Shown: positions 8,998 to 16,716 of the stretch, piece by piece
Numbering within the stretch: position 1 is the stretch's first letter
Layout of the letters: every line of letters starts with the position of its first letter
NCBI RefSeq assembly: GCF_013409065.1
Contig: NZ_JACBZP010000001.1
Span: 2,712,518-2,776,517, forward strand
Direction: 5' to 3'
Source of the DNA: Spelaeicoccus albus
GTDB lineage: Bacteria > Actinomycetota > Actinomycetes > Actinomycetales > Brevibacteriaceae
DNA: 64,000 nt
Notes under the pieces: generated by a model
What the model was told of the DNA's origin: nothing
Seen by the model: only the letters and a program-made list of their open reading frames with translations
Database searches by the model: none
Program-made: the position numbers and the translations under genes

Positions 8998-9792
8998 TTG
9001 AGCGATAAGACACCCGTCTTGGAGTTGACGGGTTTGCATAAGAGATTCGGTGCCGTACAGGCGCTGACCGACGTGAGCCTGTCGGTGAATGCCGGGGAAG
9101 TCGTGGGGCTTGTCGGCGACAATGGTGCCGGAAAATCGACGTTGATCAAGATGATCGCCGGTGTGCACACGGCCGACGAGGGTTCGATTACCGTTCGTGG
9201 CCAGGAAGAGACGTTTGCGACGCCTCAGGCTTCTCAAAAAGCCGGGATCGCCACTGTCTTCCAAGATCTGTCGTTGTGCAACAACTTGGATGTTGTGGCG
9301 AACTTGTTCTTGGGGCAAGAACATTTGATCGGTGGGATTCTCGACGAGGTCGCCATGGAAAAGCAGTCCTGGGAATTGCTGCGGTCTCTTTCGGCGAAGA
9401 TCCCGAGCGTCCGCGTGCCCGTGTCGGCGCTGTCTGGCGGGCAGCGGCAGACAGTCGCCATCGCGCGGTCGCTGCTCGGCTCGCCGCACCTCGTTTTGCT
9501 GGATGAGCCCACCGCCGCGCTCGGCGTGGCGCAAACGGCCGAGGTGTTGAACCTGATCGAACGTTTGCGGGATAGGGATCTCGGCGTTTTGCTGGTCAGC
9601 CATAATATGGCCGACGTTCAGGCGGTCTGCGACAGGATCCACGTGCTGCGGCTCGGCCGCGACGCCGGAGATTTCGACGGCCGCACGACGAGTTCGGAAA
9701 CCCTCGTCAGCGCCATTACCGGGGCGTCGGACAACGTCGTCAGCCAGCGTGCGCTCCGCAACGAGGGCGCGACCGAGGAGACCACATCATGA
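8998..9792 (+). CDS. xylG: Sugar ABC transporter ATPase, single-domain
   Basis: 264 aa from a TTG start (AAGGGAG lies 7-8 bases upstream). One complete ATPase cassette: Walker A GDNGAGKST (about residues 40-48), Q-loop VFQDLSL, signature ALSGGQRQT, Walker B LVLLDEPTAALG and H-loop LLVSHNM. Classical sugar ATPases of this class (XylG, RbsA) have two fused cassettes of about 500 aa; this one-cassette form is the length seen in actinobacterial relatives and would act as a homodimer. It overlaps the permease gene by ATGA. Confidence 0.88.
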   Translation: MSDKTPVLELTGLHKRFGAVQALTDVSLSVNAGEVVGLVGDNGAGKSTLIKMIAGVHTADEGSITVRGQEETFATPQASQKAGIATVFQDLSLCNNLDVVANLFLGQEHLIGGILDEVAMEKQSWELLRSLSAKIPSVRVPVSALSGGQRQTVAIARSLLGSPHLVLLDEPTAALGVAQTAEVLNLIERLRDRDLGVLLVSHNMADVQAVCDRIHVLRLGRDAGDFDGRTTSSETLVSAITGASDNVVSQRALRNEGATEETTS

Positions 9793-11012
9793 GCAACGAC
9801 ACACTCACGAACCCGGAATTGGACGAGCGGGTAACGCGGTCCGGGCCGATCCACACCCTGACCCGGCGCATGAAGGAAGGCCAGCTCGGCGTCATGCCGG
9901 TGATCTTGGCACTCATCGTGATCGTCATAGTGTTCCAATCGATCAACGGTAATTTCATCGCGCCGTCGAACCTGGTGAATTTGTCGACGACAGTTGCGTA
10001 TATCGGCATTCTCGCGCTCAGCATCAATTTGATCCTTCTTCTTGGCGAGATCGATTTGTCGGTTGCCGCTTTGGGCGGGCTTGCCGCGTCGTTGATGGGG
10101 ATTCTGCTGGTCAGAGACGGTCACGGGATCTTGTTCAGCCTTGTCACGTTGTTGTTGCTGGGTGTCATAGTCGGGTTGATCCAAGGCTGGTTCTTCGCTG
10201 TTGTCGGCATTCCGGCATTCGTCGTCACGCTTGCCGGCCTGCTTGCCTATATGGGGCTGACGCTCGTTGTCCTGGGCGAACAGAAAAACTTGTCGATGAG
10301 TGGCACGTTTGCTTCCGATCTGGCATCGTTCTATTTTCCGGCGATTTACGCCTACATCATGGGCGCAATTGTCGTCATTGTGTATTGCGTCGGCCAAGTA
10401 GTTGGACGGATCCGTCGGGCCAACGCCGGGTTGGAAGCGCCGTCGATCGTGTGGATCGGTATTCGCACAGCCGTACTGGCGTTCGTCATCTTTGCGTTCT
10501 TGATCATCGTCAACCAGGACTTCGGGTTGGCATTGCCGTTCGTGATGCTGATGGGAATCGCCATCATCCTCGACCTGACCCTTCGCAAGACGAAGTACGG
10601 ACGTTCGGTGTACGCCGTCGGCGGCAACGTCGAGGCGGCGAGGCGCTCGGGGATCCGGGTCACGTGGATTCGAATCAGCATTTTCATGCTGGCGGGCGGG
10701 CTTGCGGCGGTATTCGGGCTGGTGAAGGCGGGCGTCACGACGAACGCCGGCTCGACGCTCGTCACGACGACCGACTTGTTGAATGCCATCGCGGCAGCCG
10801 TGATCGGCGGCACGTCGCTCTTCGGTGGCCGTGGGCACGCATGGGCGCCGATCCTCGGCGCGCTCGTCGTCGGATCGATCAACAACGGTCTGTATCTGAT
10901 CGGATTCAGTTCGGCAGGTCAGCAGATCACCACGGCGATTGTGCTGCTGGCAGCCGTGATACTCGATGCTCTCTCCCGTCGCGGGCAGCGCAACGTGGGC
11001 AGGGGCGGCTGA
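9789..11012 (+). CDS. xylH: Sugar ABC transporter permease
   Basis: 407 aa, about ten hydrophobic segments, BPD_transp_2 family. Characteristic stretches: NLILLLGEIDLSVAALGG, GLIQGWFFAVVGIPAFVVT, KTKYGRSVYAVGGNVEAARRSGI (the cytoplasmic coupling loop, residues about 268-290) and AVIGGTSLFGGRG near the C-terminus. Forms the membrane channel with the xylG-like ATPase. ATG overlaps the ATPase stop by 4 bases; a hairpin terminator follows. Confidence 0.9.
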   Translation: MSNDTLTNPELDERVTRSGPIHTLTRRMKEGQLGVMPVILALIVIVIVFQSINGNFIAPSNLVNLSTTVAYIGILALSINLILLLGEIDLSVAALGGLAASLMGILLVRDGHGILFSLVTLLLLGVIVGLIQGWFFAVVGIPAFVVTLAGLLAYMGLTLVVLGEQKNLSMSGTFASDLASFYFPAIYAYIMGAIVVIVYCVGQVVGRIRRANAGLEAPSIVWIGIRTAVLAFVIFAFLIIVNQDFGLALPFVMLMGIAIILDLTLRKTKYGRSVYAVGGNVEAARRSGIRVTWIRISIFMLAGGLAAVFGLVKAGVTTNAGSTLVTTTDLLNAIAAAVIGGTSLFGGRGHAWAPILGALVVGSINNGLYLIGFSSAGQQITTAIVLLAAVILDALSRRGQRNVGRGG

Positions 11013-11034
11013 TCCGGGCCGCGATGCCGTGAAG

Positions 11035-11077
11035 AGGGGCGCCGGACGCGCAGGTCTGCTGCGAGTCCGGCGCCCCT
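11035..11077 (+). terminator. Hairpin terminator after the sugar transporter operon
   Basis: AGGGGCGCCGGAC (11035-11047) pairs perfectly with GTCCGGCGCCCCT (11065-11077); 17-base loop. The following CAATCGGTT is not a true T run, so efficiency is uncertain, but it closes the operon before the tRNA gene. Confidence 0.7.
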
Positions 11078-11156
11078 CAATCGGTTAGTATCGGATAGGC
11101 GTGAAGTCGCAACGTTCCGACAGCTTGGCTGTGGTTTCGATGCAACGGCGCCACAG

Positions 11157-11230
11157 GCCCCTGTAGCTCAGCTGGTTAGAGCAGCGGACTCATAATCCGT
11201 GGGTCGCGGGTTCAAGCCCCGCCGGGGGCA
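11157..11230 (+). tRNA. tRNA with CAT anticodon (tRNA-Met, or tRNA-Ile2)
   Basis: 74-nt cloverleaf. Acceptor GCCCCTG pairs with CGGGGGC, D-arm GCTC...GAGC, anticodon arm GCGGA-CTCATAA-TCCGT with anticodon CAT, and T-arm GCGGG-TTCAAGC-CCCGC. Discriminator A; CCA not encoded. Elongator methionine is the first choice; a lysidine-modified isoleucine tRNA has the same anticodon. Its 3' end is the likely attachment site of the integrase encoded just downstream. Confidence 0.93.
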
Positions 11231-11529
11231 CGGCTGTAAAGCTGTGACCAGGGAAAAGGTTCTGGATGTGGCTCTAACGGTGATCCGAGCGGAACGAAAA
11301 CCCACGTTTACCCCACGTTTTGAAATCAAATCGATGCAAAACACTGCCAAAGCGTGGGGTGTGTTCGCTGGGCGATCGGCTGCCGATGGATGAGCTTTGC
11401 TGGGCGTGTTCGGGCCGTCGTCAGTGGGTGTAGGTGCAAAACGAGCGGTGTTCCTCGCCGTGTCCCCGAAGCTGACGGAAAAACCCGGTCACCCACGAGC
11501 GGCACCCGGGATTACACGCGAGTCACAAG
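11231..11529. other. Non-coding junction between tRNA and integrase (probable attL region)
   Basis: No convincing gene. It contains a tandem CCCACGTTTA/CCCCACGTTT at 11301-11320 and a related inverted AAGCGTGGGG at about 11350-11359. These could be arm-type integrase-binding repeats. I could not find a second copy of the tRNA 3' end elsewhere by eye, so the right attachment site is unplaced. Confidence 0.4.
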
Positions 11530-12704
11530 CTATCGACTCGGTTCGACGAAACCTTGCAAGATCCCTCGGCTATCTGGGGCGATATCCGGCCGAGCCACAT
11601 AATAAGTACTTGTAGTCATTTCGTTGGAATGGCCAAGCTGCAGGGAGCTATCGCGCAGGCCGGTATTCGATTCGATCACAGTAGCAACGGTTTTTCGAAA
11701 AGTATGTCCGGTCACCCAATCAAAACCGGCCGCTGTCCGGATTTGTCGCCAGAGTCGATTGAAATTCTGGGGCGGTATGAAGTTGCCATTGCGCGATGCG
11801 ATAACCGGGCGTGACACTCTGTCGTCCTCAACCACGGTTTGACGACGCGATTCAAGACGTCAATTGCGAAGGTCGGAAAAAGAAGAGTTCGGTGCGACTT
11901 CCTGGTTTTACCGAACGGTTGCCGAGCCAGCCTGCCATTTTCACCGTAGATGAGCGTTCCGCTGATCGTCACAGTGGGCGTCTCCGCGTCGAGGTTGACG
12001 TCTTTCCAACGAATACCGAGTAGTTCGCCCATACGCGCTCCGGTTGCTAAGGCTAGATCGACGACATCCATCGGAAAGTAGTCGAGTGGCCCTCCCAAGA
12101 TCGCGCGGGCTTCGCACCGTCCACGCGTCGCGTCTCGTATGCGCGCAACCTCTACTGCGGTAAGCGCCCGTACGTGTTCCTTCTGCCGAACAGGGATCCG
12201 AGCCTCGCGCACCGGGTTGAACGCGATCACGCCATGACGGACCGCCCGTCCCAGGGACAGTGAGAGTAGCGTGCGCGCCGTTTTCATCTGACCGGGTCGG
12301 GTTGACGCTAAGTTCTGCAGGAAAGTTTCTATGCGGCCTGTCGTGCACTCGGCGATAGTTAGTTTGCCGAGTTTCGGAATAACGTGTTCGTACGCGACGC
12401 GTCTATATGTCACCAATGTCTGCGGTCGAATACGCGTGTCGGCGGACTCCGCATCAAGCAGTTGCTCAACGGCTGTCGTCATTCGAGTGTTGGCTGCAAC
12501 TTCACGGCCTGCGGCCGAACCAGCTAATGATTCGACTTTTTCGGTCAATGCGCGCACGGCAGCCGTTTGGGACTGGCGGACGGCTTCGAGCTGTCGCACC
12601 ACCCCGGATAAGTCGCGATAGCGCACTCGCGCGCGAGCCTTTCCATCGTTGCGCAATTTTGTAGTGATTCCCCAGTGCCCTGGGGCGAGTGTTGGTCGAG
12701 GCAA
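11530..12704 (-). pseudogene. Tyrosine-type phage/ICE integrase, frameshifted
   Basis: Two frames together make one integrase of about 390 aa. Residues 1-290 (from ATG 12704) carry the N-terminal arm, the core-binding domain and the first catalytic Arg in ATGARMGELLGIRW. The frame is lost near 11836-11840, after NRVVK. The other frame resumes with VEDDRVSRPVI and carries the remaining catalytic residues: GHTFRKT (His-x-x-Arg), LGHSN (His) and TYYVARPD (Tyr). A single missing base restores a continuous protein. The gene points at the tRNA, as in site-specific elements. It is a recent pseudogene or a sequencing error. Confidence 0.85.
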
Positions 12705-12801
12705 AGTCGTCCTCCTATTGAGCGGCGTTTCAACGGTGGCTAGCGGTGAATGTTCGCGCCGGGCATTCTGCCGCGCAACTCACTCTCGGAAGAGCGAACG
12801 G

Positions 12802-12981
12802 CTATTCTTCGACGTGCTCTGCAATCCACTCTTCAACGTCTTCCCAGCGGTAGCGGACGTTGCCACCAACTCGTACAGCTTTGGGCCCGAGCTTGCGCGT
12901 ACGCCAGGCGTATAGTGTCGCTTTCGGTTTCGAAAGGTAGGCAGCAAGATCGTCGACAGTCAGCAGTGGGTGGATGGTCAT
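12802..12981 (-). CDS. Excisionase-like helix-turn-helix protein
   Basis: 59 aa from the ATG at 12981 (GAGAG shortly upstream); longer starts to 13062 are open. LLTVDDLAAYLSKPKATLYAWRTRKLGPKAVRVGGNVRYRWEDVEEWI is a MerR/AlpA-type HTH_17 domain as found in excisionases. It lies 97 bases upstream of the integrase, same strand, the usual xis-int order. Expected to bend DNA at the attachment site and favour excision. Confidence 0.8.
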   Translation of the reverse strand: MTIHPLLTVDDLAAYLSKPKATLYAWRTRKLGPKAVRVGGNVRYRWEDVEEWIAEHVEE

Positions 12982-13129
12982 GGACTCTCGTAATGTCTGC
13001 ATACTGGGATCTATGCGCCGGTCCTGATTCGAGGTCGGCATATAGCTTTCAGTCGCTTTCAACGACCGTAATCTGTTGCGTACACGTGCGTGACGGTCAC
13101 CAGTTTCGCTACAAGGTCGCCTTGCGCTT

Positions 13130-13348
13130 TTAATCTGCTCGGATTAGATCCTCGACGCTCGAGTTCAACGCTTCGGCGATGGCTCCCAGCACGTCTATGC
13201 GCGGGGAGGTTCGGATAGCTTCGGTCCGGTTAATCGTCTTCCGCTCGACACCGGCGAGCTTTGCCAACTGTTCTTGCGACAGTCCGGCTTCGATGCGTCG
13301 CGCACGAATATTTGCTGCCACACGCTCGCGAATCTTCGGGTGACGCAT
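13130..13348 (-). CDS. Small XRE-family repressor-like protein (copy 1)
   Basis: 72 aa from the ATG at 13348 with AGGAAGG upstream. Nearly the whole protein is a Cro/CI-type HTH: LSQEQLAKLAGVERKTINRTEA, followed by a dimerisation helix DVLGAIAEALNSSVEDLI. It is 65% identical by eye (47 of 72) and the same length as the protein at 46035-46253. Both follow the same kind of recombinase-like gene, so this is one half of a repeated module whose upstream part was destroyed here. Confidence 0.85.
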   Translation of the reverse strand: MRHPKIRERVAANIRARRIEAGLSQEQLAKLAGVERKTINRTEAIRTSPRIDVLGAIAEALNSSVEDLIRAD

Positions 13349-13376
13349 GTCTACCTTCCTGAACGTCGACGCCCAG

Positions 13377-13478
13377 TTACGCTGGCCGACCCTCGCGGAG
13401 GCCCGCCAAATAGTCTGCCATCGTAGTCGCAGAGTCGAGAACATCAGTGGCGTCGCGCACCACCCGCTCGGCTTCACA
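13377..13478 (-). pseudogene. C-terminal remnant of a recombinase-like protein, cut by IS110
   Basis: The last 32 codons (starting EAERVVRDATDVLDSATTMA) resemble the C-terminus of the protein at 46231-47218 (AAEQAARESSEVLNVAMTMA) and stop 28 bases before the XRE gene, as in that locus. The IS110 copy begins immediately upstream, and the N-terminal part is not found beyond the IS. The paralogue was thus broken by the insertion and an accompanying deletion. Confidence 0.7.
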
Positions 13479-13494
13479 GAAGCTTCTATATCTG

Positions 13495-14568
13495 TCAACT
13501 CGATTGTGGTGTTGCTGCGGCTGCATTGAGTTGCCGGTAAATGCTTCGGGCTAGGTACCGTTTAAGGACACGACGGATCTCGCGGTCTGATTTGTCTTCT
13601 CGGCGTCGTCTTTGCGCGTAGTCACGGGTCGTGGGGTCGTGGACCATGCGGACCATTGCCATGACGTTGAGTGCGCGGTTGAGTTTGCGGTCTCCGCCTC
13701 GATTGAGTCGGTATCGTATGGTTTTACCAGACGAGGCTGGTATGGGGCTGGCACCGGCGATGGCAGCGTATGCGGCTTCGCTTTTGATTCGGCCCGGGTG
13801 TGACCACGCGACGAGGGTGGTCGCGGCGGTGACCGGGCCGATCCCTGTGTAGTTGACGAGGCCGGCGGCTGGACTATCAGCGACGAGGTCTCGAATTCGT
13901 GCGTCGTTGGTCTTCAGATCACCGTCGCAGTCGAAGATCCGTTTGGCCAGGCGGATTGCTTCAGCGCGGGCCGTGGCGATTGCGATGTCGTCGCGCTGCC
14001 GGGCGCGCCAGCCGGCGATCTCGGCGATGGTTTGGTGGTTGAGTGCGCGCCTTGCGTCGATGCCAAGGTCGGTGGTGCGGGCTAGAGCGGTGAGCGCGTT
14101 GATCGCGCGCGTACGTTCGCGGCCGATCTCATCGCGTGCGGTCAGCAGAACCTGCAGGGCGGCACGGTTACCTTCATCGAGTCGAGGCTCGCGCAGTCGG
14201 GCCTCTGGCAGCGGCAGCACGGCTACGGCGATCCGGGCAGCATCGACGGGATCGGACTTACCGATGCCGCGTCGGCTGCGGTTACTCATGCGAGCGGCTT
14301 CGACGACGCGGTAACCGGTGTCCGCAACGGTTCGGGCTAGTCCAGCACCGTAACTGCCGATTCCCTCGATGACCCAAAGGGCCGCCATGTCGCCGCCGGT
14401 GCGGCGTGCGGCCCAGGCGATCGCCCTGTTCATCCCAGCCGTAGTGGTCGGGAATGTCTGAGCGTCCACGTGCTGGTTGTCAGCAGTGATGATGGCGTAG
14501 GTGTGGGTGGCGGCGTGGGTGTCGACGCCGATGACGTACGAGTACGTCTGTGCGACTATCGTGTCCAT
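13495..14568 (-). CDS. IS110-family transposase (DEDD recombinase), copy A
   Basis: 357 aa from the ATG at 14568; an in-frame ATG at 14589 would add 7 residues. The N-terminal RuvC-like DEDD domain shows YVIGVDTHAATHTYAI (Asp), WVIEGIGSYG (Glu) and GKSDPVDAARIA (Asp pair). The C-terminal Tnp_20 domain has GASPIPASSGKT with the catalytic Ser, then RLNRGGDRKLNRAL. Identical in sequence to the copy at 31931-33004. Acts with a non-coding bridge RNA in characterised IS110 relatives. Confidence 0.95.
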   Translation of the reverse strand: MDTIVAQTYSYVIGVDTHAATHTYAIITADNQHVDAQTFPTTTAGMNRAIAWAARRTGGDMAALWVIEGIGSYGAGLARTVADTGYRVVEAARMSNRSRRGIGKSDPVDAARIAVAVLPLPEARLREPRLDEGNRAALQVLLTARDEIGRERTRAINALTALARTTDLGIDARRALNHQTIAEIAGWRARQRDDIAIATARAEAIRLAKRIFDCDGDLKTNDARIRDLVADSPAAGLVNYTGIGPVTAATTLVAWSHPGRIKSEAAYAAIAGASPIPASSGKTIRYRLNRGGDRKLNRALNVMAMVRMVHDPTTRDYAQRRRREDKSDREIRRVLKRYLARSIYRQLNAAAATPQSS

Positions 14569-14589
14569 AGTGATCTGATTCCCTTCCAT

Positions 14590-14870
14590 ACGACGGACCG
14601 TTTCTGGTCACTATCGGCCGGCAGCCGGGCTCGGAGGGATTCACTTCAGGGCAAAACTGTGATGAGTCACGACTGTGTATGCGTCGGACATGCTTCTGAT
14701 CAAGCCACTGAAATGGACCGGGCTGGCGTCGGCCGCCCCGTCGTAGTCGGACAGTTCATAGGAAAGGCACCCAGAGGGGCCAGTTTTGTCATGAGTCACG
14801 GCCGCGACGACGCGTCCAACAACCTACCCGGCCAGCCGGTCCCGGACCAGCCACCAATAAGACTCACAGT
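14590..14870 (-). ncRNA. Candidate bridge-RNA region of IS110 copy A
   Basis: About 280 bp between the element's left end and the transposase, without a plausible gene. In IS110-type elements with a long left non-coding end, this region encodes the bridge RNA that pairs with donor and target DNA. Placement is by analogy; no loops were matched to flanks. Confidence 0.35.
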
Positions 14871-14950
14871 TTTGTCAACTTTTTTCCGGCCAAAAGAGCG
14901 CTAATTTTCCGGCCAGTGTGGCGGGTTTTCCTGCCGTTTGAGCAGTTGGG

Positions 14951-15172
14951 CTAGGTTGGCGGGTTTTTGGGCTCGGGGTTGTTGGCGGCTTGGTGGTTGT
15001 CGATGCTGGCGCTGGTGGTCCATCCTGCGTCGGGGTCGAGGAAGTCCTTGGGCCAGGGTGCGGGGCGGCCGGTGTGGTCCCACCAGCCGGTTTCACCGCC
15101 GTGGGCGAGGATGTCGAGGTCTTCGTCGCGGCTGCGTGCGTATGGGTGCCATCGACGGGCGGCATCGTCCAT
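14951..15172 (-). CDS. Small hypothetical protein carried by the IS21 element
   Basis: 73 aa, ATG at 15172 with AAGGAAGG upstream, 58 bases after the istB stop. Acidic, Trp/Asp-rich, beginning MDDAARRWHPYARSRDEDLD; no known domain. Its composition looks like real coding sequence rather than a shadow frame. Role unknown; possibly a passenger that travels with the element. Confidence 0.5.
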   Translation of the reverse strand: MDDAARRWHPYARSRDEDLDILAHGGETGWWDHTGRPAPWPKDFLDPDAGWTTSASIDNHQAANNPEPKNPPT

Positions 15173-15230
15173 TGGGGGTCCTTCCTTCGCGCCGGGCGCG
15201 GTGCGGTCCGGCTCGGTGGGTTGTGGGGTT

Positions 15231-15820
15231 TCATTTCATGAGGGCGTGGTTGACTCGGTATGACTGGCCGCGGAACTGTAAGAGTCTGCCGTGATGGACG
15301 ATACGGTCGATGATGGCCGCGGCCATGTTGTCATCGCCGAACACGGTTCCCCACCGGGAGAACTCGAGGTTCGTGGTGATAATCAAGCTGCGTTTTTCGT
15401 AACTGTCGGCGATGATCTGGAATAGGAGCCTGGCTCCTTCGGTATCGATCGGCAGGTATCCGAATTCATCGATAACGAGGAGCTGGTTGCGTGCCAGTGC
15501 GGCGAGTTCCTTGTCGAGCCGGTCGTCGTCCTTGGCCCGGCGTAGCCGGGCCACGAGTGACGAGGTTGTGAAAAATCGTGCCGGGATGCCCTGCCGGCAC
15601 GCGGTGGCGGCAAGGGCGGTGGCGAGGTGTGTTTTGCCGGTGCCGACGTCGCCGTAGAGGACGAGGTCTTGGGCCTGGTCGATGAAGTCCAGCGTAGTGA
15701 GGGCTCCGCGGCCGTAGTCGTCGGGGAATTTCACCGTGGTCCAGTCGTAGCCGTCCAGGCTCTTACGGGCCGGCAGCTGGGCGTCTTTCAGGAGGCGTTG
15801 TCTGCGGGACTCGGCCCGGG
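15231..15820 (-). pseudogene. istB: istB, IS21 helper ATPase, 5'-truncated
   Basis: The frame is open from 15820 to the stop at 15231 and covers the C-terminal about 195 residues of IstB. Visible are the linker PARKSLDGYDWTTVKFPDDYGR, Walker A YGDVGTGKTHLA, Walker B LLVIDEFGYLP and sensor region LIITTNLEFSRWGTVF. About 60 N-terminal residues are missing because foreign IS-end DNA joins at 15821. The internal ATG at 15734 would make a 167-aa protein lacking the N-terminal domain. With no istA partner it is inactive as a transposition unit. Confidence 0.85.
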
Positions 15821-15857
15821 TGTTGGGCGTCAGGTTGTGTGCCGGTGGTGGCGTCGT
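15821..15857 (+). repeat. 37-bp IS-end-like repeat, copy 1
   Basis: Begins TGTTGGGCGTCAGGTTGTG and matches 22053-22089 at 36 of 37 bases. Both copies start exactly where another IS gene is cut (istB here, IS481 transposase there), so it looks like the terminus of one mobile element that inserted at both places and later lost its body. Confidence 0.6.
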
Positions 15858-16007
15858 GATTGATGCCGGTGATGGTTTTCGCGTGTAGGGGTTGATTTGT
15901 GGCCGTCGGCGGCATCAGATTGACGATGACGATATAGGCGAGCGGCCCGGCGTGTGTCTGTGGAAAGTCCACGCTGTGGGCCGCTCTAACGCGAAAAGGC
16001 CGCGCTG

Positions 16008-16649
16008 TTGCTTACGGTAAATCACGATCTGAAGACTGTCGAACGCGATCTAGAACACGGCCGTCTACCGTGTCCGGGGTGTGGTGGCAGGCTCCGTGGT
16101 TGGGGGTGGGCACGGGCCCGGATAATCCGCGCACGCGCGGGCAACCGGCGGGTGCGTCCGCGTCGGGCACGGTGTGCCGGTTGCCTGGCAACTCACGTCC
16201 TCTTAACCGTCTCACTGGCCGCCCGGCGGGCTGATAGCGCCGCAGTCATCGCGTCCGCGATCGAAAACAAGATCATCCACGCACACGGCCACCGGCGAAT
16301 CGCTGCAACTATCGGTCGTCCCGCGTCGACTGTTCGTGGCTGGCTACGCGCTTTTACGGCGTGCGCTGATGCGATCACGGACCGATTCACTCGTCTGATC
16401 GTCCGGCATTCCCCGGACGCCGCTGGTATCTGGCCGGCCCCGGCATCGTCGCCGGCCGGCGCAGCCTTATCGGCGTTGATGGGATACGCGGCCGGGCTCG
16501 GTGATCGTTTCGGCGTCGGCACGCTGACGTGGATCCGGGCGGGAATCGCCGCTTGCCACGGCCGGCTCTTCACGGCCGGGTTCTGGACCCGACCGCCAAC
16601 ACGAACAGGCTCTTCCACAACCAGTGGGCCGGCGGGCAGCCTGGTGTAA
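16008..16649 (+). CDS. Cys-rich transposon protein resembling DUF6431 family
   Basis: 213 aa from a TTG start. N-terminal zinc-ribbon-like CPGCGGRLRGWGWAR...CAGCLATHVLLTV (residues about 22-70), then an HTH-like stretch HGHRRIAATIGRPASTVRGWLRAF (about 100-125). Likely a DNA-binding accessory protein of the transposon. After about residue 190 the sequence becomes Pro/Thr-rich and a neighbouring frame reads LDPTANTNRLFHNQWAGG, which looks more natural, so a frameshift near 16575 is possible. Confidence 0.6.
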   Translation: MLTVNHDLKTVERDLEHGRLPCPGCGGRLRGWGWARARIIRARAGNRRVRPRRARCAGCLATHVLLTVSLAARRADSAAVIASAIENKIIHAHGHRRIAATIGRPASTVRGWLRAFTACADAITDRFTRLIVRHSPDAAGIWPAPASSPAGAALSALMGYAAGLGDRFGVGTLTWIRAGIAACHGRLFTAGFWTRPPTRTGSSTTSGPAGSLV

Positions 16650-16716
16650 GCGCCGGCCCGGATACGAATCGGCCGGCGTTTTCACCTCTCCCGTATGGAA
16701 TTTAAAGGAGCGCTCT

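Larger units (their letters stand above)
13479..14870 (-). mobile_element. IS110-family insertion sequence, copy A (1392 bp)
   Basis: Boundaries are defined by identity with the inverted copy at 31629-33020, which is also 1392 bp. It has one transposase gene, about 300 bp of non-coding DNA before it and only 16 bp after it. There are no clear terminal inverted repeats and no target duplication, as usual for IS110. It abuts the end of the IS21 remnant (TGTCAAC at 14873) on one side and the broken recombinase-like gene on the other. Confidence 0.9.
14873..15820 (-). mobile_element. IS21-family remnant
   Basis: One end of an IS21-type element. The terminal sequence TGTCAACTTTTTTCCGGCCA starts at 14873 and a second TTTTCCGGCCA repeat follows at 14907, typical of IS21 multiple end repeats. 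It includes a small gene and a 5'-truncated istB; the transposase istA is absent. The remnant ends at 15820, where a 37-bp sequence shared with 22053-22089 begins. Confidence 0.75.

Noticed and set aside
9618..10838. 406-aa minus-strand frame opposite the sugar permease
   Set aside because: Charged, low-complexity antisense product of a well supported permease/ATPase pair.
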